Shown: positions 54,422 to 63,471 of the stretch, piece by piece
Layout: each line of letters begins with the position of its first letter
Numbering within the stretch: the stretch's first letter is position 1
From: Solimonas aquatica
Lineage (GTDB): Bacteria; Pseudomonadota; Gammaproteobacteria; Nevskiales; Nevskiaceae
Length of the DNA: 64,000 bases
NCBI RefSeq assembly: GCF_900111015.1
Contig: NZ_FOFS01000007.1
Span: 124,001 to 188,000, forward strand
Reading direction: 5' to 3'
The notes under the pieces: model-generated
What the model was told of the DNA's origin: nothing
Seen by the model: only the letters and a program-made list of their open reading frames with translations
Databases searched by the model: none
Made by a program: the position numbers and the translations under genes

Positions 54422-55291
54422 TTATTGGATGCAGGACGGCAGACCGCTGGCCAGATCCGGATAGCGCGGCGTGAACTTCAGCTCGCTGCGCAGGCGATCC
54501 GTCTTCAGACGCCTGGATTCTTCCATAAACGACCACATCGCGGGAGACAGTGCGGCTTGTGCCTGCGCGTAATCCAGCTGCGGCGGCTGCGGCAGGCCCA
54601 GCAGCTGCGCGCAGCGGATGAAGTAGTCCGCCATGCTGCTGGGCGTGCCGTCGCTGACGTGATAGGCGCGACCGGCGCGGCCGTATGCCGCCGCGTGCAG
54701 CGCGGCGCGCGCCAGATCATCGGCATGGATGCGATTGCTGCAGGGCGACTGCTCGGGCTTCACGATCGGCAGCCCCTGGCGCAGACGTTCGATGGGCAGA
54801 CGTCCGGGGCCGTAGATGCCGGGCACGCGCAGGATGATGACCTCGCCCGCGCCCTGCGACTGCCAGTGCAGCAGCGCGCGTTCCGCATCCAGGCGCCGGC
54901 GGCCACGCGCGCTGCGCGGCGCCAGCGCTTCGTCCTCGTCGATCCAGCGGCCCTGGCAGTCGCCGTACACCGCCGGTGTGGAGATGTAGACGATGCGCGT
55001 GATGCGGCCGCGCTGCGCCGCCAGCCAGCCGCGCAGGCGCGCATCGCCTTCATCCTGCGTGGACGGCGGCGCGAACCAGAACAGCAGCGGCCAGTCGCCG
55101 ATGTCCTGCGGCTGATCCAGATCGTGCAGCTGCCGCTGCGCGACGTCCGGCTGCAGCAGGCGTCGGGCATCGCGCAGCAGCGCGTGGGGCGTGCAGGGCG
55201 AGTCGTGCAGCAGACGCGCGACGCGCATGCCGATATCGCCGTAGCCGGCGATCAGCGCACGTGGCGGCAGCAGGGAGAAAAGTCCGGACAT
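54422..55291 (-). CDS. NAD-dependent epimerase/dehydratase-like protein (YeeZ-like)
   Basis: 289 residues from MSGLFSLLPPRALIAGYGDI at 55291. The Rossmann loop GYGDIGMRVARLL is N-terminal; YISTPAVYGDCQG holds the Ser/Thr and Tyr positions, though the SDR YxxxK lysine is not obvious. LRVPGIYGPGR and HVSDGTPSSMADYF are typical of the YeeZ-like atypical SDR group. Substrate unknown. It lies 30 bp upstream of mscL in the same direction. Confidence 0.85.
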   Translation of the reverse strand: MSGLFSLLPPRALIAGYGDIGMRVARLLHDSPCTPHALLRDARRLLQPDVAQRQLHDLDQPQDIGDWPLLFWFAPPSTQDEGDARLRGWLAAQRGRITRIVYISTPAVYGDCQGRWIDEDEALAPRSARGRRRLDAERALLHWQSQGAGEVIILRVPGIYGPGRLPIERLRQGLPIVKPEQSPCSNRIHADDLARAALHAAAYGRAGRAYHVSDGTPSSMADYFIRCAQLLGLPQPPQLDYAQAQAALSPAMWSFMEESRRLKTDRLRSELKFTPRYPDLASGLPSCIQ

Positions 55292-55351
55292 GGCCGGCAG
55301 TGTAACGCCGGCCTGCTGCGTCAGCGTGCAGCGGCCGCGCCTTTGCGAAGC

Positions 55352-55393
55352 GACAGGCCCAAGGGCAGCGATGCCCTTGGCCATCGCCCTGTC
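55352..55393 (-). terminator. Hairpin overlapping the end of the DUF1501 gene
   Basis: CCAAGGGC (55359-55366) pairs with GCCCTTGG (55373-55380), and GACAGG/CCTGTC extend the stem outward over the stop codon. No T-tract. A role in ending the DUF1800-DUF1501 transcript is possible. Confidence 0.4.
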
Positions 55394-56765
55394 AGCTGCT
55401 CATGAAACCGATGTTGCGCGTGCTGAAATTGCGCAGATTGGGGAACACGGTGTCGAGATCGGCCGAGGACACGCCGAACCAGCTGGCCAGGGTCGCGCCC
55501 AGCTGTTCGGTCGAGTAGTAGGGAATCACGCGGCCGGAGCCGGCATCATCGCTGTTGTTGAGCAGCAGCGAGGGCATGGCGCCGTAGACGCCGCCGCCGG
55601 TCACGCCACCGCCGATCACCAGCGACTGCGAACCCCAGCCGTGATCGGAGCCGTCGCTGTTGGCGGTCAGGGTGCGGCCGAAGTCGGTGGCGGTGAAGGC
55701 GGTGACATTGCCGCTCACGCCGAGCGCTTCGGTGCTGGCCTGGAAGGCGCCGAGGCTGGCGCTGAGGTCGGCGAACAGCTTGGCCTGCGTGGCCAGCTGA
55801 TTGTCATGCGTGTCATAGCCGCCCTGGCTGACGAAGAACAGCTGGCGCTTCACGCCCAGACTGCCGCGCGCGGCAATCATCTTCGCCACCATCGCCAGCT
55901 GCTGGCCGAGGCTGGAGCTGGGGAAGCTCACCGGCGTGCTGATGCCGTTGAGTGCGGTGGCCAGACGCTCGGCGGTGTTGATCGCGCGGCGCTGCACCTG
56001 CGAGACCTGCTGGATCATCGGATTGCTTTCGGCATCGGCCGCATCGAGCAGGCCGGTGAACAGCGCGCGGCGTGCGCTGGCGCGCGAGTCGCCGGCCTGC
56101 CAGTAACGCATGCGCGGTGCGCCGCTGCTGCTGAGCACATAGGGCACGGTGTCGATGCCGGCCTGCCAGGTGTTGCGGCCGGCGATGCTGATATTGGTGG
56201 CGAGGGCGCTCTGCGCGGCGGCGCTGGCCATCAGATCGGCGACGCGTCCGGCCCAGCCGCTGGGCTCGCTGCCGGCCATGCCCGCCATCACCTGGCGTTG
56301 CTGATCGATGTGCGAGAACAGCTGCGGCGGCAGCGGCACGCTCTTGGCCTGGAACTGCGCGCGCGTCAGCGGCGCCACCAGCGGACCGACATTGCCGACG
56401 ATGGCCAGCTTGCCGTTGTTGTACAGCGACTGCAGTTCCGGACAGGCAGCATGAAAGCCGTAGCGATTGCTGCCGAGCAGCGGCAGCGACAGCAGCGAAT
56501 TGAGCGAGAGCAGTCCGCTCAGCGGCAGCGTCAGCGTGCTGCGGATCGCGCTGTACAGGCCATAGGCGCTGGCCGAGGTGGGCACCACCAGATTGGCGGT
56601 GTCGCAGCCGCCGAACAGGAACACGCAGACCAAGGCGCGGTAATCGCCGGAGGCGCTGGAGGTGGCGGCGAGCGCGCGCTGATAGGCACCCAGCGTGGCG
56701 AACAGCGAGCTGCCGGCGGCGATGCGGACACCGAGCTGGAGCAGGCGGCGGCGGTCGGGATTCAT
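55392..56765 (-). CDS. Tat-exported DUF1501 family protein
   Basis: 457 residues. The N-terminus MNPDRRRLLQLGVRIAAG is a twin-arginine signal, with likely cleavage near RALAATS. The body is sulfatase-like: VFLFGGCDTANLVVP, QGGYDTHDNQ and TATDFGRTL are DUF1501 hallmarks. Function unknown; proteins of this family are encoded next to DUF1800 proteins in many bacteria, as here (39 bp gap). Confidence 0.9.
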   Translation of the reverse strand: MNPDRRRLLQLGVRIAAGSSLFATLGAYQRALAATSSASGDYRALVCVFLFGGCDTANLVVPTSASAYGLYSAIRSTLTLPLSGLLSLNSLLSLPLLGSNRYGFHAACPELQSLYNNGKLAIVGNVGPLVAPLTRAQFQAKSVPLPPQLFSHIDQQRQVMAGMAGSEPSGWAGRVADLMASAAAQSALATNISIAGRNTWQAGIDTVPYVLSSSGAPRMRYWQAGDSRASARRALFTGLLDAADAESNPMIQQVSQVQRRAINTAERLATALNGISTPVSFPSSSLGQQLAMVAKMIAARGSLGVKRQLFFVSQGGYDTHDNQLATQAKLFADLSASLGAFQASTEALGVSGNVTAFTATDFGRTLTANSDGSDHGWGSQSLVIGGGVTGGGVYGAMPSLLLNNSDDAGSGRVIPYYSTEQLGATLASWFGVSSADLDTVFPNLRNFSTRNIGFMSS

Positions 56766-56804
56766 GAACAGGACCTCGGATGGCAGATCAGGAGAACGGT
56801 TTTT

Positions 56805-58469
56805 TCAGCGCTGCACATAGGACTGCGGCAGATGCATCAGCAGGTCCAGCGCTTCGAACACCCGCACTTCCGGCTGTGTGGAGGGAATGGTGGCCAGATA
56901 GGTGCTGAGCTTTTTCTGCACCGTGGGCGAGGTGCTGCTGTTGTTCAGATACAGATCCAGCTGTGCCACCAGATTCACCGGCGAAGACGCCAGCGTTTCC
57001 CAGGGCCGCAAGTCCAGGCTCACCGTGGTGCTGTCGCTGACCGTGCTGTTCTTGCTGGCGCGGTAACGGATCGCGAAGTAGTACAGCGCGGTGCCGCCGT
57101 TGTTGACCGTGGACTCGTCGAGGATCTGCAGCTCCGGCGCCACCAGACCGGCATTGGCCAGGGCGCCCGGCGGGCTGTAGTCGGGACGGTAGAAATTGAA
57201 GACCGAGGGCGAGCGCAGCGGCGCCTGGGCGAACGCTGCTTCGGGATAGGGGAAGTCATAGCGGCCGTTGCCGGCGCTGGCCTGGAACAGACGCCACATC
57301 TGCGCCAGACGGATCAGCGGTTCGCGCACCTTGCCGTAGCCGCTGCTGCCCAGGGCCTCGCTGTCGAGCAGGATGGCCCTGGCCACCGCCAGCAGATCGC
57401 CGCGCACGCCCGAACCATTGTTGTTGAACACCGCCGCGACGCGGGCGACATAAGCCGGCGAGGGATTGCTGCTGACCAGACGCTGGATCAGCTGGCGGCT
57501 GATGAAGGGCGCGGTGTTGGCGTGGTTGAACAGCGTGTCGAGCACGCGGTTGAGCTCGGCGTCGGCGCTCTGTCCGGCGGCGATGCTGACGTTGTCGATG
57601 ATGGTCTTGGCGCTGACATCGTGCATCGAGGCGGTGGCCTGCATCGGTGCGGTCCACTGCGCGGTGCCCCAGATGAAAGTGCCGCCGGGCCAGCCCCAGC
57701 CGGTCAGGGCATTGGCCTGCTGCTCCACCTGGGTCTGCGTGTAGGTGGCAATGGTGGCGCCGCTGCCGTCGGTCTGCGCGGCGCCATTGGCCTGCAGCTT
57801 GATCAGGCCGACGGTGAACAGCTGCATCAGCTCGCGCGAGAAATTCTCGTCGGCGCGGATGTTCTTGCTGGGGTCGGCCTTGCGGCTGCCGAACATGTTC
57901 AGATACCAGCCCATCGCCGGTGCGCGCGCCACCTCGCCGAGCAGCGTGCGGTAATTGCCCAGCGCGTTGCGGCTGAGGATGTCGTAGTAGTAGGCCAGCG
58001 CGCGCGGCTGGCCGGCCAGCGTGCTCTGATCGGAGACCACCAGAATCTGCGAGAGCGCAAAGGCCATGCGCTGACGCAGCTGATCGCTGCCTTGCACGGC
58101 GCAATACCACCAGGCTTCGACGCGCGCGGCCTGCGAGAGCGTGTAGCCCTGCGCGGTCTGCGCGTCCACCCGCGACAGCTCCGAGCAGGGCGTGGCGGCG
58201 GCCTGCGTCGCAAACCATTTGTCGTAGCTGGTCTGCGCGGCCAGCGAATTGATCTCGGCCTGCGTGCCGCCGAAGCTGGCGCGTGCCAGGAAGCGTGCCG
58301 CCGCAGCGCTGCCGATGGTCTTGCTGGCGGCGGTTTCCATCACCGCGGTGTCGCTGCCCAGCAGGCCGCTGTCGGACGCGGTGCTGCCGGTGCTGCCGCT
58401 CCCGCCACCGCCCCCGCAGGCACAAAGCAGGACGAGCAGGAAGGCGGGCGAGCGAGCGAGCAGTTTCAT
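56805..58469 (-). CDS. DUF1800 family lipoprotein
   Basis: 554 residues. The N-terminus MKLLARSPAFLLVLLCACGG has a lipobox-like LLCAC followed by a Gly/Ser-rich stretch, so it is probably a lipoprotein. The DUF1800 core is seen in RFLARASFGGTQAEINSL, RQRMAFALSQILVVSD, ENFSRELMQLFTVGL and QLIQRLVSSNPSPAYVARV. Function unknown. First gene of the pair with DUF1501. Confidence 0.9.
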   Translation of the reverse strand: MKLLARSPAFLLVLLCACGGGGGSGSTGSTASDSGLLGSDTAVMETAASKTIGSAAAARFLARASFGGTQAEINSLAAQTSYDKWFATQAAATPCSELSRVDAQTAQGYTLSQAARVEAWWYCAVQGSDQLRQRMAFALSQILVVSDQSTLAGQPRALAYYYDILSRNALGNYRTLLGEVARAPAMGWYLNMFGSRKADPSKNIRADENFSRELMQLFTVGLIKLQANGAAQTDGSGATIATYTQTQVEQQANALTGWGWPGGTFIWGTAQWTAPMQATASMHDVSAKTIIDNVSIAAGQSADAELNRVLDTLFNHANTAPFISRQLIQRLVSSNPSPAYVARVAAVFNNNGSGVRGDLLAVARAILLDSEALGSSGYGKVREPLIRLAQMWRLFQASAGNGRYDFPYPEAAFAQAPLRSPSVFNFYRPDYSPPGALANAGLVAPELQILDESTVNNGGTALYYFAIRYRASKNSTVSDSTTVSLDLRPWETLASSPVNLVAQLDLYLNNSSTSPTVQKKLSTYLATIPSTQPEVRVFEALDLLMHLPQSYVQR

Positions 58470-58645
58470 GGGGAGGACCCGACACAGGAAGCTGCAAGCT
58501 GTAACGGTTACTGCATCGCGCCGGCGCAGGGCCGCCGCGACTCAAGGGCGTGGATTGACGGACGGAAGGAGGCTTGCGTTTTGCACTACGGGAAACCCTT
58601 ATCAGGCTGTGCCCGACAAAGGCGGAACGCTGGCGCGGGTGACGG

Positions 58646-58669
58646 AAAAACGTAAGCCTGAAGCGGCTT
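58646..58669 (-). terminator. Short intrinsic terminator after hemY
   Basis: Just past the hemY stop, on the minus strand, AAGCC-GCTTCA-GGCTT forms a 5-bp stem followed after three bases by TTTTT. Weak stem but correct layout for the end of the hemCDXY operon. Confidence 0.5.
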
Positions 58670-58672
58670 TTT

Positions 58673-59863
58673 CTACGAGGACAGGACGGTGAACTCCAGG
58701 CCCTGTTTGTAGAACTGCCGCGCTGCGTCGCTGTTCTGGGTGAGTTCGGACAGTCGCGCCAGTTCCAGATAGGCGGCCGGGCTGGGCGCGACGCGCAGCA
58801 CCGCGTCGAGATAGCTGCGCGACTTGCCCCAGAGCTTGTTGCGCAGGCAGACGCGGCCGGCGGTGATCAGCAGCTCGGGGCGTTCGCCGTAGCGCAGCAG
58901 CCAGCTCTCGATGGCCGCAAGCTGGCTGAGTGGCTCGTCGCTGTGCAGCTCGCCGTAGAGCGTGGCCAGGGTGGCGTCCCAGTCGCGCGCCATCACCTCG
59001 CTGATCAGGGCCAGGGCCTCGGCATGCGCATTGAGCCGTGCCAGACCGCGCAGATATTCGTTGCGCACGGACGCCTGCTGGCGCAGCTCGCGCGGCGCGC
59101 TGTCCCAGACCGTCTTGAGCCGTTCCAGACGCGCCTGCTCGCGTGCGTCGCGCAGGCAGGCCAGCAGCGCCGGCGTCAGCAGCTCGGTGTAGCGCTGCTC
59201 GCTGAGCAGGGCGCGCGCGCCCGGTTCCAGCAGCAGCTGGCGCAGCGATTCGTGCGCCTGCAGGCCGGCATAGCTCAGCGCCAGCAGTTCCAGCGCGTAG
59301 GGATGCTGGGCATTGAGGCCGCGCAGCTTCAGCGCGGTGTCGCGCGCGGCGGTGTGCTGGCCGCGTTCCAGCTGCAGCTCGGCCTGCGTCAGCAGCGTCG
59401 CGAATTCCATTTCCGGCGCGATCTCGCTGGCCAGACGCAGGTAGTGGTCGCGACGATCGCCGGCGCCCAGCTGCTGCGCGGCGCGCGCGGCGGCCAGGTA
59501 GTTGAGATGGCCGGCGTGATGGTCGGCGGCGCGGCGCACCAGCTCGATCTCGGCGCGCTTCCAGTTGCCTTCCAGCAGACGCAGCAGGCCGGCCTCGAAG
59601 GATTCCTGCGCCTTGCGCTCGCGACGCTGCGCCAGCGCGCGGCGCACGGTCATGGGCAGCACCAGCATCGCCAGCAGCAGGCGCAGGCCGCCGCCGAGCA
59701 GCAGCAGTATCAGCGCCAGACTGCCGATCAGACCCAGCAGCGAGGTCTCCACGATCCAGTGATGGAAGCTGATCAGCACATACCCGGTTTCCGCGCGCAG
59801 ATAGAACGCGGCCATCGCGCCCAGGGCCAGCACCGCCAGGGCAATCAGCAGCACGCGGATCAT
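58673..59863 (-). CDS. hemY: HemY-type tetratricopeptide membrane protein
   Basis: 396 residues. Two N-terminal membrane helices (VLLIALAVLALGAMAAFYL and SLLGLIGSLALILLLLGGGL) are followed by the HemY_N domain and TPR-like helices. The protein acts in a late, not fully defined, part of heme metabolism and is unrelated to protoporphyrinogen oxidase of the same name. Its ATG overlaps the hemX stop by 4 bp. Confidence 0.93.
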   Translation of the reverse strand: MIRVLLIALAVLALGAMAAFYLRAETGYVLISFHHWIVETSLLGLIGSLALILLLLGGGLRLLLAMLVLPMTVRRALAQRRERKAQESFEAGLLRLLEGNWKRAEIELVRRAADHHAGHLNYLAAARAAQQLGAGDRRDHYLRLASEIAPEMEFATLLTQAELQLERGQHTAARDTALKLRGLNAQHPYALELLALSYAGLQAHESLRQLLLEPGARALLSEQRYTELLTPALLACLRDAREQARLERLKTVWDSAPRELRQQASVRNEYLRGLARLNAHAEALALISEVMARDWDATLATLYGELHSDEPLSQLAAIESWLLRYGERPELLITAGRVCLRNKLWGKSRSYLDAVLRVAPSPAAYLELARLSELTQNSDAARQFYKQGLEFTVLSS

Positions 59864-60891
59864 GGCGCGGCGGCCAGGAACTGGCGCAGCAGGCCGAGGC
59901 TGCGGCTGGTGTCGGGCAGCGGCGGATTGAGGTCCAGCGGCTGCAGGCGCTGCAGCTCGGCCTTGGCCGCGGCCACGCCGGGATCGTCGTCGCGGAAATA
60001 AGCGTCGAGCCAGGCGCCGGCGGATTCGGCCAGATCGCGGAAGCTCACGGTGTCACGCCGCAGCAGCGCCACGCGCGCGCCTTCCAGCTTGAGCGCCAGC
60101 ACCTGCACGATCAGCGCTTCCTGTTCCTGCGTGAGCAGCTGCGGCGCCGGACCGTTGTCGCGGCGCACGGTGAAGATATCGCCCAGGGCCTGACGCACCG
60201 AAGCCCAGAGCCGCCCGTACCAGGGCGCGTCATCGGCCACCAGCACCCGCTGCGGATGCGCGTCGAAGCGCGAGGGCGCATGCGTGGCCAGCGGCAGATG
60301 CGGCACGCGCTCGATCAGGCTGGAGAGCGTCAGCGCGGCGCCGGTGAAATCGGGCAGCGGCACGGCCTGCAGCTGCGCCCTCTCTTGCGCCAGGGCCTGA
60401 CGCACGGCGTACAGGCGCGGCTCGCGCAGATTGGCCAGGCGCGCGTCGGCCTCGTCCAGTGCGACGAGGGCGGCCGGCACGTCGCCGGCCAGCTGCAGAC
60501 GGTCGCTGGCCAGCAGCAGCAACTGCTCCACGGAGGCCAGCTGGAAGCGGCCGCGGCCGCCGGAGAGCTGTTCCTTGAGCTGGCCCAGGCTCTGGTCCTG
60601 GGCATCGAGGCGCTGCGCGAAGCTGGACACCTGGCTGCTGCTGCGCTGCGTGCTGGCGGCGAGATCGGCCTGATGCGCCTCCAGGCGGTCGGCCTGTGCT
60701 TCCAGGGCATTGAGGCCGCGCACCAGCTGCTGCTGGGTGTCGCGCTGCAGCGCCAGGCTGCTGGCGATGCGCGTGTACAGCCAGGCGCCGCCGCCGGCCA
60801 GCAAGGCGGCGAGCAGCAGCAGCAACAGCCAGCGGCGCAGCGAAGCGCCGCTGCTCTCGGAGTCCTCGGTCACGGCCTTATGCGAATCCAC
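59860..60891 (-). CDS. hemX: HemX-type membrane protein of the hemCD operon
   Basis: 343 residues. A single N-terminal membrane helix (WLLLLLLAALLAGGGAWLY) is followed by a long coiled-coil region (about 40-105) and the HemX domain with EQLLLLASDRLQLAGDVPAA. Annotated in enterobacteria as a putative uroporphyrinogen III methyltransferase, but no SAM-binding motif is seen. A 36-bp gap follows hemD, and it is translationally coupled to hemY. Confidence 0.9.
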   Translation of the reverse strand: MDSHKAVTEDSESSGASLRRWLLLLLLAALLAGGGAWLYTRIASSLALQRDTQQQLVRGLNALEAQADRLEAHQADLAASTQRSSSQVSSFAQRLDAQDQSLGQLKEQLSGGRGRFQLASVEQLLLLASDRLQLAGDVPAALVALDEADARLANLREPRLYAVRQALAQERAQLQAVPLPDFTGAALTLSSLIERVPHLPLATHAPSRFDAHPQRVLVADDAPWYGRLWASVRQALGDIFTVRRDNGPAPQLLTQEQEALIVQVLALKLEGARVALLRRDTVSFRDLAESAGAWLDAYFRDDDPGVAAAKAELQRLQPLDLNPPLPDTSRSLGLLRQFLAAAP

Positions 60892-60927
60892 GATGTGTTC
60901 GATTGAAAAACGGTTGCGGATGCCGGT

Positions 60928-61683
60928 CTACGACGCCAGCGCTTGTTCCAGGCAATGCAGATAAGCCGCGTCGCTGACCTGCTCGGGCAGCAGCAATGGG
61001 CCCTGACAGCCCAGCGTGCGCGCCTGTTCTACCACACGCTGGCTTGGCACAACCAGCCGGGCCTGGCACAGCAGCGCGCGCGCCGCCTCGTCACACAAGG
61101 CCAGCAGCTGCTGCAAGGCCTCGCCGCTGGTGAGCAGCACGGCGTCGCAATCCTGCAGCGCGGCGCGGACCCGTTCCGGCGTGTGTGGCAAGGCCACGCG
61201 CCGGTACACCGCCGCCAGCTCCACCTGTGCGCCGCGCGCGCGCAGGGTCTCGGCCATCAGCTGGCGCGACTTCTCCCCGGTGACGATCAGCAGACGCTGG
61301 CCGGCGACGGCCTGCAGCAGCGGCAGGGCCAGCACGCCCTCGCTGGAGAAAGCGTCCTCGGGCAGCAGCGGCAGCTGGCCGCGCGCCTCCAGGGCGACGG
61401 CGGTGGCGGCGCCGATGGCGATGCTCTGCGGCCAGGGACCGGCATCGAGCTGCGCGGCGAACTCCACGGCATTGACGCTGGTGAAGATCCAGGCTCTGGC
61501 GCCGTGCGCCTCGCGCAGCTGGCGCGCGGCGGCGGCCGGCTGGCGCACCGCCTCGATGCTCTGCAGCGGCAGGCGCCGGACCTCGGCGCCGCGCGCCTGC
61601 AGCAGACGACAGAGGTTTTCGGCCTGCGCCGCCGGCCGCGTCACCAGTACGCGCCGGCCTTGCAGGCTGGCGGCGGCGCTCAC
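60928..61683 (-). CDS. hemD: Uroporphyrinogen-III synthase
   Basis: Closes hydroxymethylbilane to uroporphyrinogen III with inversion of ring D. 251 residues with weakly conserved sequence; [18 protein letters not shown] at the start, [11 protein letters not shown], and the [13 protein letters not shown] segment support the family. The ATG overlaps the hemC stop by 4 bp. Confidence 0.93.
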   Translation of the reverse strand: MSAAASLQGRRVLVTRPAAQAENLCRLLQARGAEVRRLPLQSIEAVRQPAAAARQLREAHGARAWIFTSVNAVEFAAQLDAGPWPQSIAIGAATAVALEARGQLPLLPEDAFSSEGVLALPLLQAVAGQRLLIVTGEKSRQLMAETLRARGAQVELAAVYRRVALPHTPERVRAALQDCDAVLLTSGEALQQLLALCDEAARALLCQARLVVPSQRVVEQARTLGCQGPLLLPEQVSDAAYLHCLEQALAS

Positions 61684-62606
61684 GCGGTGTGTATGCCCAG
61701 GGCCGCGAGAATCTCGCCGGCGCCTTGCGCCAGCAACTGCGTGGCGAGCTGCGCGCCCAGCTGTGCGGCATGTGCCGCCGGGGCACGCGATTCGCAGCGG
61801 ATCAGGCGCGAGCCATCGGGAGCGCCGACGATGCCGGTGAGCAGCAGCTGGTCGCCCTGCGCCACGGCGTGCCCGGCCACCGGCACCTGACAGGCGCCGC
61901 CCAGGCGCGCGTTCATGCTGCGCTCGGCGGCCAGACGCGTGGCGGAGGCCGCATCGGCCAGCGGTGCCAGCAGCGCCTGTGTGCGCGCGTCGTGTTCACG
62001 GCATTCGATGCCGATCACGCCCTGGCCGATGGCAGGCACGAAGCGCTCCACGGCAAAGCTTTCGCGGATGCGCGCGCCCAGGCCCAGGCGCGACAGGCCG
62101 GCGTGGGCGAGCAGGATCGCGTCGTAGAGCGCCTCATCGAGCTTGCGCAGGCGCGTGCCGACATTGCCGCGCAGATCGCGGATGGTGAGGTCGGGACGCA
62201 TCGCGCGCAGCTGCGCCTGCCGGCGCAGGCTGGAGGTGCCCACCACCGCGCCCGCCGGCAGATCATCCAGGCAGGCGAAGTGATTGGAGACGAAGGCGTC
62301 GCGCGGGTCTTCGGTGGCGAGGAAGGCCGCGAGCTTGAGGCCCTCGGGCTGCTGCACCGGCACATCCTTCATGGAATGCACGGCGATGTCGGCGCGCTGC
62401 TCCAGCATCGCCTGTTCCAGCTCCTTGACGAACAGGCCCTTGCCGCCGACCGCCGCCAGCGGGCTGGACAGCAGCTGGTCGCCGCGCGTGGTCATCGGCA
62501 CCAGTTCGACCTGCAGCTGCGGATGCGCGGCCTGCAGCCGGCTCTTGACGTGCTCGGCCTGCCAGAGCGCGAGCGGTGACTCGCGCGTTGCGATTCTTAA
62601 GAGCAT
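61680..62606 (-). CDS. hemC: Porphobilinogen deaminase (hydroxymethylbilane synthase)
   Basis: Polymerises four porphobilinogen molecules into hydroxymethylbilane. 308 residues. [17 protein letters not shown] at the start, HSMKDVP, and the dipyrromethane cofactor cysteine in [13 protein letters not shown] are all present. It heads hemCDXY. It lies 86 bp downstream of algR in the same direction, as in pseudomonads. Confidence 0.97.
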   Translation of the reverse strand: MLLRIATRESPLALWQAEHVKSRLQAAHPQLQVELVPMTTRGDQLLSSPLAAVGGKGLFVKELEQAMLEQRADIAVHSMKDVPVQQPEGLKLAAFLATEDPRDAFVSNHFACLDDLPAGAVVGTSSLRRQAQLRAMRPDLTIRDLRGNVGTRLRKLDEALYDAILLAHAGLSRLGLGARIRESFAVERFVPAIGQGVIGIECREHDARTQALLAPLADAASATRLAAERSMNARLGGACQVPVAGHAVAQGDQLLLTGIVGAPDGSRLIRCESRAPAAHAAQLGAQLATQLLAQGAGEILAALGIHTA

Positions 62607-62692
62607 GTGAGGCGTGAGGAGTGAGGCGCAAAAAAGATTAAGGGTGGTGCAATCGCGGTGGGCGCGGAGTTTAACGCCTCACCCCTCCCGCC

Positions 62693-63436
62693 TCAGGCCT
62701 CGGTGAGGAAGCGCCGCACTTCCGCCAGGCGCCGGCGCGAGACCGGCAGCGGTTGCGCGGCGTGCTTCATCTTCAGCCAGTGGTGCTGCTCGCCGTGACG
62801 ATCGCGGTCGAGGCTGGCGATGAACTTGGTGTTGACCAGGGCCTTGCGGTGGATGCGCAGGAACTGCGGCTGCAGATCCTCTTCCAGGGTCTTGAGCGAT
62901 TCTTCGATCAGCACCTCGCCGTGCAGATGCGCGACGGTGGTGTATTTCTGGTCGGCGAGGAAGTACACCACGTCCTGCACCGGCACGCGCACCAGACCGT
63001 CACGGGTGGTGGCGAGAATGAATTCGCGCTTGAGCGGCTTGTCGGCGGGCGCCGCGACTTCGCGCGGACGCTGCGCGCGGGTGGGCTTGCGCACGCGCTG
63101 CAGGGCGTCGCGCAGCTTCTCCATGCGGATCGGCTTGAGCAGATAGCCCTGCGCGGCGGCCTCGAAGGCCGACACCGCGTGCTCGGAATAAGCCGTGGTG
63201 TAGATCACCGCCGGCGGCACATCCATTTCCGCCAGCTGGCGTCCCACCTGCAGGCCGTCCATGCCGCCCATGCGGATGTCGAGCAGCACCAGATCGGGCT
63301 CCTCGTCGTCGATCACGTCCAGGGCCGACTCGCCGTCGGAGGCTTCGCCCACGACCTCGTAGCCGGGAAACTCCTGCAGCAGACGCTTCAGACGCTCGCG
63401 AGCCAGCGGCTCGTCATCCACGATCACGACACGCAT
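62693..63436 (-). CDS. algR: LytTR-family response regulator AlgR
   Basis: 247 residues. The receiver domain (1-120) has DDEP, phosphoacceptor Asp in LVLLDIRMGGMDG and Lys in LLKPIR. The C-terminal LytTR DNA-binding domain (about 145-245) includes RVPVQDVVYFLADQKYT and RRLAEVRRFL. In pseudomonads AlgR controls alginate and type IV pilus genes. Follows algZ after 35 bp. Confidence 0.95.
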   Translation of the reverse strand: MRVVIVDDEPLARERLKRLLQEFPGYEVVGEASDGESALDVIDDEEPDLVLLDIRMGGMDGLQVGRQLAEMDVPPAVIYTTAYSEHAVSAFEAAAQGYLLKPIRMEKLRDALQRVRKPTRAQRPREVAAPADKPLKREFILATTRDGLVRVPVQDVVYFLADQKYTTVAHLHGEVLIEESLKTLEEDLQPQFLRIHRKALVNTKFIASLDRDRHGEQHHWLKMKHAAQPLPVSRRRLAEVRRFLTEA

Positions 63437-63471
63437 GGGGCACTCTCCGTGTAAGTCAGTCCGCCGTCTTT

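Noticed and set aside
55290-58655. 1121-codon open frame on the plus strand
   Set aside because: It is the antisense shadow of the DUF1501 and DUF1800 genes; repetitive composition typical of GC-rich shadow frames and no domain signs.
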